A stretch of DNA of 64,000 bases from Rhynochetos jubatus (GCA_027574665.1 CM050658.1:19542317-19606316), one strand, 5' to 3'. Shown: positions 1-27,826, counted from the first letter of the stretch. A program made the numbers and translations. The notes: a model not told the origin generated them from the letters alone.

Positions 1-14018
<14,018 letters not shown>

Positions 14019-14418
14019 GAAGAGAAGCCAAGGACCGTGGGTGGAGGGTAAAAGTTAAAAGGAATGATTTAAAATCAGTGTGATCAAGTCAGCCCGTACC
14101 ACAAAGGCAGTGAGAGCATGAAGAAGCTGTTCTGCAAAGAGGGAGCGGTGTGGAAGATTACATTTTTATACCTTAAATCAGGGCTTTGCTTGTAAAGGCT
14201 GATGTGTATGACACGCTTCTGTTGCGTATGGCTAGGGAAGGAACAGCAATGCCAGAGGTGTTGGGGGCTTTTGTTTTGCCTTCAACTGTATCGGACAAGA
14301 GGAGAGAGCAGGAGGCAGTCTCGGCATACTGATACACCGAGGCTTTAACAGCCATCTACAAGAGTAACTTCTGCTACCGTTTTAAACTTGGGAATAGCAA
14401 AATTGCCAAGTGCTCTGC

Positions 14419-14433
14419 TAGTAGTAGTAGTAG
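14419..14433. repeat. (TAG)5 microsatellite
   Basis: Five perfect TAG units lie in the probable MAPKAPK3 3' UTR. Confidence 0.85.
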
Positions 14434-15620
14434 TTCAGACGTGAGTACTGAGAAAGGGGAAGAATGTCACTGCTCTTTAAACAAGTAGCACAGGTGCGGT
14501 TCTATTATGGATGCATCTGGACAGCATTTCACCTTAGAATTGGTAATAATATTTCCAAACTTACCTCCTGAAGTTACAGACTATCAGCTAAACAGTAAAC
14601 AGGTATTCCTGTTACAGGAAAAAGCATCCATACATTTCCATTTTCATAAAGTCTTCATGTAGTCTCATGTGAAGATTTGAGTTTGTCATGGATTCCCATT
14701 TGAAAACATGCAAGTTTTCTGTGCCACTGTCAGATCCCTCTCTTACAATGTTTTTAATGTAAATGGTACTTTATGGGAACAGTTTTAATAAGAATTTAAT
14801 TAGTTGAAAGCATCCTGCAGAGAATACTGCTGTTCCTCTTGGACCCACAGCCTCTAGGGTGTGCAGCTGGAAATGCAATTGTATGCAAGAGACTGCTCTA
14901 GAAGAGAGACTTGTGAAACCAAGAAGTGGCAAATGCACGTTCTCTGAATGGACCCCGGTGTCTACCAGCATCCCTTCTGGTAATTATCTCCAGATCCTGT
15001 GCCTAAGATGTGCTGATCATACCACATCCTGGGGTGCTGGGCTTGGTTTGTTTCCTGGGGACGGGGAGGAGCAGTCTGCTGCTTTATTTGCAGTGTTTTG
15101 TCAGTGTTTCTGGATCCAAAGATTTTCGCCAGCTAAGGGACATTACCTATATCCACCCAGTCTTTTTTCCTATTCTGAGTCTTGTTTTATGGGATCCTAG
15201 CCTTGGTTTGCTCATTTGTTTTACTTTTTGATCAAAATATTTCCTCTCACTGTGTTTTGGGTTCGTTTGTTTGGTTTTTTTTAGCTGAGGTGAAGCAAGT
15301 ATTTGTGAAAGTATTATCAGAGTCTAGGATGAAAACGATGTCCTTCCAGTGATGCAGGCAAAAAACTGCTTTGTGGTAGGCACGCAGAGTACTGGTGTGT
15401 TAAAGGGCTTGGAAGAATGTTCAAAGACTGAAAGGAAGCCAAGGCTCCGGAAGGGATCTGAATCGTCAAATCCAACGGCCACATAGATCTTGTTACCTCC
15501 AGCAAACATCAGCGCGGGGCTTGGACCTTGTCTGGGGAGCCCTGTTCCCATCTTCAGAGTGTTGGATGTGACCTCCATTCCTCTTCGTGAACTGGTCCTA
15601 GGGTTTTATAAACCGGTTTT

Positions 15621-15626
15621 AATAAA
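15621..15626 (+). terminator. MAPKAPK3: Polyadenylation signal AATAAA (candidate)
   Basis: This is the first canonical hexamer found downstream of the MAPKAPK3 stop on the + strand, followed by T/C-rich sequence. Use is not proven. Confidence 0.5.
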
Positions 15627-16649
15627 TCGTGTTACAGCATTCCTTCCTCCTGTCATCCCTGTTCTTGCTGAGAAGTTGCAGAGGTTGTATGGCTTTGCGA
15701 GGTATGTCTGCCGTGAGGGTGATGGGGCAGGGGAGAAGGAAAGTGTTCAGTGATGTCTGTGGACAGGCTACCCAGCTTTGAGCATTCTGTAAGGTTACTT
15801 TTTAAATATCAATCTCTGCAAAGATGTATTTTAACATGATTTCATGTTTTTGTAGGTATCTCTGATTATAGCATGTCCTGTTTATTTTTATTTTATATAA
15901 ATCCTATGAATTGTGCAAATACTATTCACCACCTGTAAATGGCAGTACAATGAGTGACGAGTTGTGACGTGTTCAGGGTGCTACGGGTGCGTTTAGAGCG
16001 GGATCCAAGTTTCTGTCCCTTTCTCCGAATTTCTGAGGGTGATGCCTTCCCATCTCTGTTCCCCATCAGGGTGATACATGCTCCCACCATCCCAGTTACT
16101 AGGGCAACCTCCCTGTAAGGTGGTGAATTCCTGGCTGCCTTGGGTAGGAACCTGTTGCAACCCATGGTGTTGGTTCTCTTGCCCAAAGTTCGAGCAGGAG
16201 CTCTCAGTTTCCAGCTGGTGCCTTCTCGTGTGTCAGCTCAGTCTGGAGCTTGGACCTGTCTGTTGCCGAGCAGTTCTCCATGGGGAACGGCAAAGCAGAT
16301 CTGGACCTGATTCCTTCCTGCTGGGGTTCCAGCTCTGCAGTTCAGAAGCTGGAGTGATGGAGCCACGCACTTGGGCACAGCGCCTTCAGCTTTCTGGCCC
16401 TGCATAGCTGGACAGCACCACCTCACTAAGTTTGGACTAACAGTTCTTGCGTTCTGCCCTGCAGTGACAACATCCAGGAACCCAGTAAAGCCCGGTGGGA
16501 ACCTACGGAGGGCCTCAAAGTGGCAGAGGTGGAAGCGTATGCAAGTGTTGTGCTCGTTTTACAGAAGGACGGAGGTAACTCCTTGGGAGCTGGCAGCAGC
16601 TGATGCGCAGCATCCAGCTCCTGCTGGCAGCAGCTGCCCGCTGTGCTGG

Positions 16650-17000
16650 GGGAGAGCAGGGTGTTGTATTAACCGTGCGAGTCAGCCGCGGCCCGGTGTG
16701 GGGGCTGTGCTGGCGGCCACCCCTGCCTGGGGGTGCCTCACCCAGGGCTGCCCGGCCCTAGACCCGGGGGTGCGCGCAGCTCACCCCCCGCCCCGGCTCC
16801 GCGCCGCCACCTGCTGCCCGCGCCGCCCGCTGCAGCCGCTCCCTCGGCACCAGGGTCAGCGGCCTTGCCCGCGGCTCCCTCGGTTCCGGGAGGTGGCTTA
16901 CGGCCGGGAGCCCGGGTCTCGGTCGCGTTAGCGTTCGTGCCAGACCCGCAGGGAGCCGTGCTGCTGCGGGCACGTGCGCTGTGCCCGGCGGCAGCCCGTG
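16650..17000. promoter_or_regulatory. CpG island, possible promoter
   Basis: This is the only clearly GC-rich, CpG-dense stretch in the non-retroviral part of the window (many gcgc, ccgcg and cggc words), in contrast to AT-rich flanks. Islands like this usually mark vertebrate promoters. It lies about 2.6 kb after the MAPKAPK3 stop. In human the next gene downstream is DOCK3 on the same strand, so this could be its promoter, but I find no DOCK3 start codon context or exon nearby. Strand and gene are unknown. Confidence 0.55.
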
Positions 17001-18425
17001 CTGGGATTCGTGTGTGCGTTTACACACGACCATCCCTCCTGGCTGCCAGCTCTGTTCGAGAGGGACCTGCCTTCCAGCCGCGTTCGCACGCCTTGTAAAG
17101 CGCTCTGCTGGGCCAGTGCTGGGGTTTGGGTCTTGCCTCTTCCCCCCAGCGTATCGTAGAATGGTCTCTTTAGAACCTGCTGCTCGGGATCCAAATTTAT
17201 AGCCTGTTTTTAGAAAGGATAGGCCATTATAGAACTGATCATGCATTTGCATATTCATCAGCCATATAGAGGAGGTAAAGAGCTGGGAAGGGAAAGAAGA
17301 AATGAATGGTCAATAGAGAAGGCTTCAAGGAGAACACAGATTAAAAGGTCTATTTATTTTTTAGAGCAGAAGCTAAAAAAGGGCTGTGCATAATTCCCCA
17401 CCCCCATTCCTTTTCATAGCAATTGCTTATGGGCCGCTGCCTCCCCTTGTATTTCTCTGCACTGTACTCCTCGTACACACACGTTGGTCACTCACTCACA
17501 AGTGCACTGTCTCTGATCCACACACAAGTCTGTACACAAGCCCAGGTAAAACTCCCTCCCTCACTTTTCCTTTTCTTGCACGACATGCTTTCTTACCTCT
17601 TTGACCACATGTGCCTCATGACGAACCTTTTCTTGACATGGTACAATTAAAAACTAACATTAATGGTAAGCTCTTGGCCTAATTCTGTGGTTTTCTATTT
17701 GTCAAAACCCAGCGTGCAGTCCTGGGATTGCTTTTCTCTCTTAACACTTCACTGCCTAGAGTCTAGAGGCCCAATTATGTAACTGCTTCTGACTTGTCTG
17801 ACATGAGGGATAATGAGAATGCTGCATACTCGGTTTGATCTAATTTCCTGTCCTCTTTTCAATTCAGACTTTATTTGGCCCATGTTTAGACAAAGGCGCT
17901 TTTGAGAAAAGGGAGATTTAGTGAGGAGGAGGGAACTGAAGCTTTTAGTGACTTGCACGTAATCCTAAGTACATGTGCTGTTGTAAACCTGTGTTAGGGT
18001 AGGGGAGAGGAGCTAAGCGATGTCCAGCTGCTTTGATACACGTGCATGCTCAGCCTGAGGGAGCCAGCCGCGCTGCACTTGATGGGAGGGAAACTTGGCC
18101 TAGAGGATGCACCCCAGCTCATTCACCCTTTCACACCCATCAACCACAGGGACAAAGGGAGTGAAGGCAAGCAGGGAATGCATTTACATGTGGGAGAACT
18201 GCTTTCTTCCAACAGGACATGTTTTGCAGAGTGTTTTGTGGAAATACCAGAATTTTATTTTTCCTAGGTTCCAGTATTTCACCTCTGGAAATACCTGGCT
18301 GTTCTTGGTAGTGGAGCTGGCATAGCTGGGAACGAACATGGTTAATTCGCTCTTGTAGAGCCTGAACAGGATGAAGATAAGGAAGGAGACTTGGAAGATG
18401 GAGAACACATGCTTGAAACCTCAAA

Positions 18426-18439
18426 GAAAAAAAAAAAAA
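18426..18439. repeat. Poly(A) tract
   Basis: Run of A, with its limits given to within a base or two. On the opposite strand it is the pyrimidine tract before a possible splice acceptor. Confidence 0.8.
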
Positions 18440-18624
18440 GCTGAAAATTCTTGTGAGCTAGCACGCAAATTTACTTCAGGTACATCCTTAAATGCATCTC
18501 ACGTGGAGAATTGAGGTTAGAGCAATCCTAGGTAATAACATTTGCTGGAGAAATTGTGTCCCTGAAATCTTTGCACTGGGTAAGAAAATGCTTTTTGAGT
18601 ATTAAGTACAGCTTCAAAATAGGA

Positions 18625-18644
18625 TTTTTTTTTTTTTTTTTTTT
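18625..18644. repeat. Poly(T) tract, about 20 T
   Basis: Uninterrupted T run in AT-rich sequence, with no retroposon body recognised beside it. Confidence 0.9.
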
Positions 18645-19592
18645 AGTCTGCGTGGATGGAAGAATTTAATGGGGCAAAGGGAGAAGAAATGGGAGATGAT
18701 ATGTCACTTTGAAGAATAAGATAAGAAATGTCTGCTGCTGGATTCTACTCCAACTTATTTTTTTACTGCAGGTGCTACCTCTGTACAGACATAGCAGGGT
18801 AGATTCAACTCGTCATTGTTTTTCTTTACCACTGGAGCAGGGTGTTCCTGCACTCTAGGGAGATGTGGAAGGTAACCCTGTGACTAGGTGAACGCCTGTA
18901 TGGGTCAACCTGCACATGATGCCTAGCATCAACTTCGTTTCAAAAATTCCTGAATCTACCAGGTGCCAAGATCTCAGGGATCTGCTCTAACTGCATAAAG
19001 GCACAGAGGCCTCATACTCTGTGGGGTCAGCGGGATTCCTCGTACTACTCGAGACTGCAAAAAGAAGCAATTGCTGTAATGTACTGCAGCATCTGTAGCT
19101 TCCAGGAGCCCAAGGAGAAGTACCACCACTTTCACGTAGCTGGATGTGGCTGGAAGGGCCAGGCTATCTTTTGGCTGTGGAGAGGTGGTACTTGAAGATA
19201 GCACACAGGTACCTCGCCCTTGCGTCAGTTCAGCTTCCAGATCTGATGATAAACATATTTTAGCTGTATGGGGCTGTAGCCCCAAGTTACTAGTAAAGTG
19301 TCTGCTGCTTTGACAGCATGCTGGGTTTTTTCCACTGTTAGCCACTGAAATGTGCTTATTTGGTCTGTGGTTGCACACCATTTGGCATTCCTGGTCCTGG
19401 GGCTGCACTGAAACTGGATAATTCAAAAAAGGAGGAGTTGTGTTGTTTTCTTTCCTATTAAGCTTCTAAGTATATTTTGGTTGACTTTTACTGCGTTCAG
19501 GTTGTTACGCCAGCAATACTGGTAATTAACTGTTTCCTATTGCACCTTCTTTATTTGCCAACAGTGAGCATAAGTGCTTCTTTTAGAGGGTG

Positions 19593-19626
19593 TGTCTTTT
19601 TGTCTTTTTTTGTCTTTTTTTGTCTT
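19593..19626. repeat. Decamer tandem repeat TGTCTTTTTT
   Basis: About 3.4 units of TGTCTTTTTT in a row. The first unit is two T shorter. Confidence 0.85.
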
Positions 19627-22600
19627 AGATGCATTTCAGTTTTGACATTAAATAGTATGGTTATTTTGCCTAATACTCTTCTCCCAAAACTTCCAGGCTA
19701 ATCCATTTGGGAAACATGGAAGATGTTCTCAAGAGATTTCTTATTGCTTAGCTACTGAAACACCTGCTAAAGCTGAGCTCTTTAAAAAAACTGGAAATTA
19801 TTTAAATGTGAAAAAGAGTGGGTTGATCTGGAAAAGAAACTTCTCCGAAGACTAAAATTAGAATGGAATGTGTTAGAAGAGAAATACTGGTGGGGGAGGA
19901 GGACTAAGGTTTTTTAAAATAAAAATGTTACCACTTGAATAATGATCAAGGAAATTCTGGTTAGGATATTAGCTGCTGCTCCAACCCAGGGCAGTTCCTG
20001 AATTCAGAAATAATTATGTTTCCCTAAAGATAGATGTACAATACAGGCTCCCTTTTTTTTTTTTCTCAGGCGGTATAACACTCATCTCAACTTGGTGTTT
20101 ATAAGCGAGACTTTTGAGTAAATGCTGGTAGTGTATCAAATAAATGGCTCTTCATTTAGAGCAAATAATAACTGAATACATATCTTTGCAGACTAAGTTC
20201 TGCTCTCCCCGACTTGCCTGAGTGTGCTCCCTTTTGGCTTTCTGAAACCTTGTCAAGGTGAGGTTAACTTTCTTTTTTGCTTTCAGAGATTTTGCATTTC
20301 TATCTTGCACTTCATCACTGTGTGTTTGACACGTGTAAAATCTAATCTGTTGTCTCAAGGCTCACCTTCCACGATGCCGTGTGTTTTCTTTTTTGGCTCA
20401 ATTGCATTTGTGCCACCTTCTCTTATTTCTGAACTTCTTGTAGTGGTGTAAAGTGTTGGAAGATTTTTCAAGGAATCCCACTACATCTCAGGAAACAAGA
20501 AACTGCATGGTATGTAAAATGCCAAGGAGGAGTGTTCCAAGCAGTGGGTATTAATGGAATGATATCCCTCTGAGGGTAATAGAAGAGCACCCTAAAGAAA
20601 TGAACCCAACTGGAACTTCATACTTTTTCTTACTCTTGGAGAATGGGCTGTGAGTATACTCTCCAATATTTAGGGATAACCCAAAAAGGATGCTGGTCTC
20701 CCTTCAGGGTCGTAGAGGTCCCCTCCCTGATAGCATGGCGAGCAGCCCTGCCATGCTTGTCCCACTGAGGCTTCTCCAGAGGTTGGGGCACTTCCTCCAT
20801 CATCATTTCTCATACCCAAAGTTGTGTGGTGAATGGGGAGGTGTAAGTAGAGCCATTTCTCCCTTCGGGTCCTGCACAGGATGTTTTAACCTTTGCTGTT
20901 TCTCAACTTTATTCAGAAAAAACATGTTTAATTTTTTTAAGAAATTGTTACTTTAAAATCCTATTTTCTATGGCAGTTATCTTTTTTCCAGTCAGCTCTT
21001 AAAGCACCATGCTAGTCTCCTGGTTCATAGAACGGTTATTCCAAAATCTCCTGGGGCAGGTTGTACATTATCTCACTGAGAAGTAGCCACTTAGAGCAGC
21101 AATACTTCTGTTTCCTCCGCCTGGCTTTGAAGTTTTTGTGTGGAATATTTTATTTAACTACAAAGAGTAAAATAAGGTGGACTAGTTACCTTCCTCTTAA
21201 TCCTTTAACTTTCTTCTTCTTACTTTTGTTAGATTGATGTATTTTATGCTTTTTGGAAATCATGAGTACTTCCTCTAGAGAGACTTGACTGCAGTATTTC
21301 AGTTTCTTCTTTAAATGTAAAAAAAAAAAATAATCCTATTGAAGGTTTTTGCTATAGGATATTTAAAATCTGAGGAGTAGGAAGGAATTGAATTTCCTGA
21401 TCTGAAGTGACTCAGCTAGGTCTGCCTCCTTGTTTCATAATGGGTTCTCTGCATCCAGCTCCAACCTTGGCTGGCACGCAGTAGAGCTATCAAATGCTTT
21501 CTCGATAATTTGCCATTCGGGCACAAAGTCAGTTCCTGAGCTGTTCCTCAAGGATCTTGGAATGACTGTCTAGTAAGGAATCATTAGCTCCAAAAGTACA
21601 CGACCCTGTGTCACGAGGCATCCAGTGCTAGCATTTTAAGTTTCTGTCATCTTGGGTTACAACTTTTATGTGTCTGGCTAATAGGATCCCAGTAATAATG
21701 AGTAATTACTTAAGTTTGTTAATACTGTTGGCTTTCATGGCGTATCTGCAGTCATTCACACACACAGACACGCATCAAACCTTCCCATAACTCCAGTCTG
21801 ATGTAAAGACTTGCTTCATTTCTGTCTGAAACCTAAGTGGTGGTGATGTTCTCTACTAAGCAAATTAATTTTAAAGCATTTCTTTTAAGCCTGAAACTTC
21901 TCTTCGTAGGTTTCCTGAGATTGTGTATTCCCTTTTCTGTTCCCAACTTCAGAAAATCAGTGAAAATGTAAAAAGAAAGTTCATATTTGTTAAAAAGAAA
22001 GTTGATAGGTGTGTGCTATGTATGATTGAATATGTTGAAGTAATAATGTGGAAAAATCTAATTAGTCCTATCCAGGCAACTGAAAACCTTGAGCTTGCTT
22101 GATTAGAATTAACTGCTGCATACATGAAAGGAGAAATTTAATTCAAATTTTTATTAATCAGAAGTATAGTTCTGCTGAAGTGATTTTTTTTTTTTAAAGG
22201 CATACTAGTCTTCTGTTTGCATGGCGATGATTTTCGTATCAAGAGTGATTTGGCGTGCTTACATCTTTGAAGTTATATATCCTGAAGTTAAACATCCGTG
22301 TTGTGGCCCAAATGCTTTCAGTTCAGAAGTATATATTTACATATGCAGAGAGATACACTCTGGCGTGAAACCTCAGTGTGGTGAGAAACTGCCTGGCGCT
22401 TTATGTCCTGTCATCCTGCCCTGACAGCGGAGCCCGGAGCAGGAGTGTGTCGGAGGAGAGAAAGCATTAGCACAGAATGAGGACCTGTCCTGCAGTGTGA
22501 AGGGTGAGCAGTGTGTCCGCTCTGAGGGCTGGACCTCTCGTACGCGCAGCATCTGGATGCGAGAACGTGGTCCTCCAGCCAGGGTGCTAGCAGCCCTCTC

Positions 22601-25600
22601 TCCACGTAGGCTCTGCTGCACAGTGTGGCAGACGAGGGGGAAAAGGGACTGCGACGGAGTGGTGGTCAGCACTTGGCTGGCCACTTTGAACTCAGGCTCT
22701 TGGGCTTTTTTCTGGTTTTCCTGATACAACTGGATTTATAAGAAAACTATATTCTGTTGAGAGAGTCTTACAGATAATTAGGGAAAGGCTATTTTATTTG
22801 CTCAAGGCTGGATTCGTGTTGATTTGTGTGTCACACGCTATCAAGGAGCCTGGTAAAATACTAACTGTTGATCTGAACTGCTGCCGGCCACAGAGATGTC
22901 TGCACTTCTGTTGTGAGGGCTCCGAGCAGGTTTGGAGGCTGCCTGCCTGTCTTTGCAAGTCCCCAGAGGTCCAGGTGACACAAGGCAATGCCACCGAGCT
23001 GTCATGTCCAGTCCAGGCAGCACAGACAACAGATTCTTACCTAGAAGGACAGAGGGTGATAGACAGCAATTTCTACAAGTGTTTGAAGATATTTTAAGTA
23101 GGTACCTCTGTGTGAGGATTGGCAGGGACAAATCCTCGTGTGAGAGCAGTTCTCGCAGGCGTGGAAATACACCACTCGTGATGGAGACATGTACAAGCTG
23201 CTGTCCCGTTACACAAAGGGAGCAGGAAAAATCATCAGGGAATGGCGGAATGTTGAATTTCAGTTCTCTTGGACTGTATGTTTAACTCAGGGGTTGAACA
23301 TCAGCCTTCCTTGATACAGAAATTAATAGATTCTCTTTGAAAGCAGATCAGAGAAGTGGTGTTCAGCTATGCACCGAAGTGCAGAAGTATAAATGTTAGG
23401 CTAAATTCCAAAATCTGAGTATATGTAACAACGAAGGAGAAAGGGGAGATAAAGGGGACAAGCAGACTTGGCGTCATGCCTTATTTTTGAAAATAATTCG
23501 TAGCAATCCTAATGTTACAATGCTTTCTGTGGGCATGAAATACTTGTTTTATGAAGAAACTGTGCAATATTCCTATCCTTGGAAGTTGAAAGGGACTTAT
23601 TAAACACCTTACGGTGTTTGAAATAATAGTCCTAATGTTTAACTCTACGTGTTTTCGAGGGAGGCAGGAAGAAGATGATTGTGTGAATCCGAAAGGAGTT
23701 GGGATGAAGCGTGGGCTGTGCTGAGCATCAGTTCGTCTGTATCTGTCTCTGCGGCTGTAGGACTGCGAGGGAGAGTGAAACCCAGGCTTCCGTGGGGCAG
23801 AAGTTAGACCTGTAATTCCTGCACTGGAGGGCAAAACTGGGGCTACAGTAACTTGTTTCTCATTTAGTCCTTCATCTCCTGTCTTTATTCATGTCACCAG
23901 AGGTAGGGTTACTCTGACAGCTGTAGGGGGGGGAGCGGGACACCGCAGCATGTTGCCTGCCATATTGGTGATAAACGAAGAGCCCTGTCCATGCGCGCAG
24001 GGCGAACGGCAGAACTGGGGGCGTGTGCTAGGCCCCAGCACAGTGCGAGTAGGAGAGCTGACCTTGTGCTGCTGGAGGCAGGGTCCTGTGTCTGGCATCG
24101 CAGCTGCTTCATGTTTCTCACACCCTTTTAAAATCATTTGGAATAGGAAACGTGGTCATGTACAAGACTCCTGTGCTCTTATTTTGACTTGTGTGTATGT
24201 TCCTTTCCTCCGTGTTCTGGACTTTCTTATATTTACTGTGGGTTTGGGAGTGAACATGCAGAGATCATCCTCTGTCCATGTAGTGTGATCGCTGGCGCAC
24301 CCAGGCAGCAGCTATTGACAAAGAGGAGATAATGTCCCTTTGAATGTCCCCAATTAGGATAATTCTGGTTTTTAGCTGTTCATTCATTAGCAGAGAAGTA
24401 AACAGTGCAGACAGCAGGTTGTGAGGCAGGGTGTTTATTCACTTGTTTTCTAGCCTTCTCTCCAGATTAATGAAATGACTCATCGGCAGTAATAACATGC
24501 TTGGAGGAAAAAAATTAGAAAGAACTGGAGGTGGGACATGTGAGGCCAAATCTTTTTGTCAGGACACCCACATCTCACCGTAGCTCCATATGTGATTTGA
24601 CTCTGCTACATGTAAAGAAGGGTCAGTGTAAAGCCAGCCAAAACCCCCAGGGCAGAGCAGTCAAATGGGCATCTAGAGAGGGCAGGTTGGTTTGGATATG
24701 TGTGGAGGAGAAGGATTGCTGGAGAGAATGTTAGACTGTAGAATTGCTTGTAAATGTTTCTGTGCAAAATTACTTTTATGTATTTCCTACCTTCTCTGCC
24801 TCTCTGACAACGAGAACGAACGGTGTGCCTCTCCTAGGTGAGTAATACCCCTTCTATCTGCCGCCGTATGCTGCCAAACAGACTCTGTGATTTTTCTAAG
24901 CTGTCGTAATCGTGCTCAACCCCTTACCAGTCTTATGAAACAGAGAAGGTAGAATAGTGAGACAACTCTGATTGCACAAGGACTTACTGACCTTTGAGAA
25001 TCTGGAACTGAAAGGCTTGGAAAGGTTACATGAATTTGGGGCAGAGAAGGAAACTGAACACAGAACTAGATATCACAGATGCACTTTCAGCGCCAGACCG
25101 TTTCGGTCCTTGCTGCTATAACCTCTCCAGGAACACCCCGACCCATCTTGGTGAAGATTAGAGGTCTGCTGTCACACTGCTTCCTAACCAAAATCTACAA
25201 AGCTTCCATACGAGAAGTTACGTGAGTGGTGAAGCACAGGTATGGTTCAGCTTAACAGCAGGATTGTTGGGCAAGGTTCAACAAACCGCAAGCACGACGA
25301 GAGAGGAATAATAATTGTGGAAATCCTGAGAAGAATTAATTATAGTGTATACTACCAGGCAACTGAAGCTGAAAAAAATAAGCTGAGATACACCTGTGTG
25401 ATACTTTCACATGCAGAAAAGCTGCTCAGCGATTGTATTAGATTCTGAATTGACCGTCATTTCTGTGTTGTCTAAGGGAACTAACGTGTATAATGCTGTC
25501 ATGAAGACCTCTTTGCATATGGCTTTGTTTCCGTGGGATTGCATTTCACATGGAAACCTGAACCCCTCAGCCAGCTCCTACTTTGAAAATCGCTTCATCT

Positions 25601-27569
25601 ATAAATCCTCCAAAAAATGGCATCTAGCAAGATGTTGTGCTATCTATTCTTACTTTGTTTAAAACTGGTTACTGCTGGTTTCTGTGTCGTTTTAGTTTAA
25701 GAGAGCCAGTGTAGCTAGAGTGGGCATTTAAGCCACACAAGACAAAACATGGGGATGAAGCTCCAGAAGGCAGAGGAACTTGTCAAAGCCTGTAGAGAAG
25801 AAGGGAGGATAATTAATCAGACAAATGGAGATGGAGAGCAGGTGTGCAGAGGGAATAGTCTGGTGGAACAAAAGGCAGTGGAATGAAAATGAATGTCAGA
25901 GGAGGTGAGTTTTTCTTTCTTTTATAAATTACAAACTGTAGCAACAAAAGTTTTCCTTATCAGCCTGAATTTTTATTTTTTAAAAAATAACCTTGCAAAC
26001 ATCAATCAAAGAAGAACCATTTACATTTTCTTTTTAATTGCAAATCGTTTATTTAATATAAATAAGGTGATTCAGTGCTTACCATTTGAACAGTGGGATA
26101 TGAAGCCCACTCACAAGCCTATGAATTCCAGCAAATGACTACAATATTTTATCTGAAAAAGTAGTTTCTATAATATGGATAAAGAAAGATATTAGAGATG
26201 CTAAACAGGGAAGAGAAAGTTATGTAGGGCAAGGGCAAAACCAGTTTTCCCTTGACATGTTGGTAAACCAAACATTGCAGTATTTAGGTCAGCACAGGAG
26301 GCAAAAATACAGTTTATAAAGAAGTCAACCCGAGCAGTCACGGTTCGTAGCCAAGCAGACAGTCTAAGGTCAATCCTCCCGTTTCCCTGTGCAACGAGGT
26401 AGTGTCACCTACTTCTCCAGGGAGCACGAGTGTGGCTGACAGCCCCAAAGACCATCCGAAATGGAAATTCATTCGCTGCTTTTGCAGCGAGAAGCAGCTG
26501 GTATCGCCTCCTGGTTTGAGACAGAAGGGAAACGCTCTCTGGTGCCGTGCTTATGTTGCAGTTCCTGCACAACGCTCCTAAGGAGCCTGTTGCTGCACGG
26601 AGGCTTTGCAGGCCCTGTCTGCGCTTTCTCCCTCGCGGCAGTCTGAAGTGCCTCCCTCACCCCGCTGTTCTGCTTTCCCTGGAGGGTAGAGGGCTGGGCA
26701 GGGCTGAGCACACGCGGAAAGTTTGCGGAGCAGATCAAAAGGGTTGGCATTCTTAGATGATGGAAAAGAAAAATGGGGAGTAATTTGGGCTGAATAAAAA
26801 GAAGCAGGGAAGAAGAAAACTGGAGGGATCCAGAGATCATGATCCCACAGATTTGCAAATGGGATCCTGCCGGATGATAACACACCCGAGGTGATGATCT
26901 GTGGTCAGGCTCCCAGGCCCCGGTGAATGCCCACATCGCTTGCAGCTGGTCCTTCTGACCACACTGGCCTGGAGATGCTGACTGGGATGATGTAACAGCA
27001 GCACAGCTGAAGAAATGGGTTGTTGCCAAAGGAATAAGGTTCTTCAGTAATAACTGAAATAGCAGCTGAGTCTGCCCAGAGCATCCCAGTAGTTAGAAAC
27101 AGAGCCGGATGGATTGGGCCCTCTTGGGACAGCGGCCTATACACAAGTGAATTCAGAGTGTTGGTTCGGATCATTTCTCCCTTTTGTTTGATTGAAGTTC
27201 ACACATGCCTTCAATATAGAGTTTAAGCTGACACTAAACTACAAAAAATACATTTTAAGCCAAGTGTCTAGTCAGTGTGTAATAATTGCAATTTAATAGT
27301 GTGATCTACTGTTGACACCAAGATGCCGGCAGGGGCCCAATGTGGTCCTCTCAGTGTCCCCTCCTTGCAAAAAACCCGTACTTTTTTCTATTTGTAAAAG
27401 TGTTTGACTTACTAGTTCAGAGTTTTCCAATAAACTAGCTTTTTGCATGAGAAATCAATAACTGTGGCCTAGGTATGTAGGAAGGAAAGTGAACAGAACG
27501 TTTCTGGTTTAGCGGCAGAGGAAGCAAACTGCCAGAGTTGGTGCAGAAATTCTCAGCCATTTCTTTCTC

Positions 27570-27583
27570 TTTTTTTTTTTTTT
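27570..27583. repeat. Poly(T) tract
   Basis: Run of about 14 T after a CT-rich lead-in. Confidence 0.85.
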
Positions 27584-27757
27584 AAAGGAGTATTTTTTTG
27601 ACTTCTTTTTAGGCCATATTTGCAGAGACTGGTCTGGACTGATAGCTGAAGAAATTATTCTGTATGCAAGCTTAGCACGGCAGGCTGTCTTCATTCTTTC
27701 TTCAGTCCCTGCGGATTTAACCAAGATGAACATTTAAGTCCAGGTGTCCTGTGTTGT

Positions 27758-27826
27758 CTTCCCCCACTCCCACACCCCCACCCCACCCCCCCAAAAAAAA
27801 AACACCACCAAAAAAACCCAAACCAC
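27758..27826. repeat. C-rich then A-rich low-complexity tract
   Basis: The stretch moves from CCCCAC-type repeats into A runs broken by CACC and CCC. No coding signal was seen. Confidence 0.7.

Larger units (their letters stand above)
14019..15640 (+). other. MAPKAPK3: MAPKAPK3 3' UTR (probable extent)
   Basis: This is non-coding sequence after the stop codon. The first clear AATAAA on this strand is at 15621-15626, so the 3' end is placed about 15 bases after it. This is inference. Other ends are possible, including an ATTAAA near 17646. A (TAG)5 microsatellite lies inside. Confidence 0.5.

Noticed and set aside
16371-17258. Long frames across the CpG island in several phases and on both strands
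   Set aside because: GC-rich DNA has few stop codons. The translations are Arg/Ala/Pro-rich without a domain.
18919-19196. About 92 codons open on the + strand including EPKEKYHHFH
   Set aside because: No start near its beginning, no splice signals that fit, and no similarity recognised. Chance is sufficient.
26469-27029. 186-codon minus-strand frame in a mildly GC-rich area
   Set aside because: Low stop-codon density explains it. No domain, and low-complexity amino acid use.
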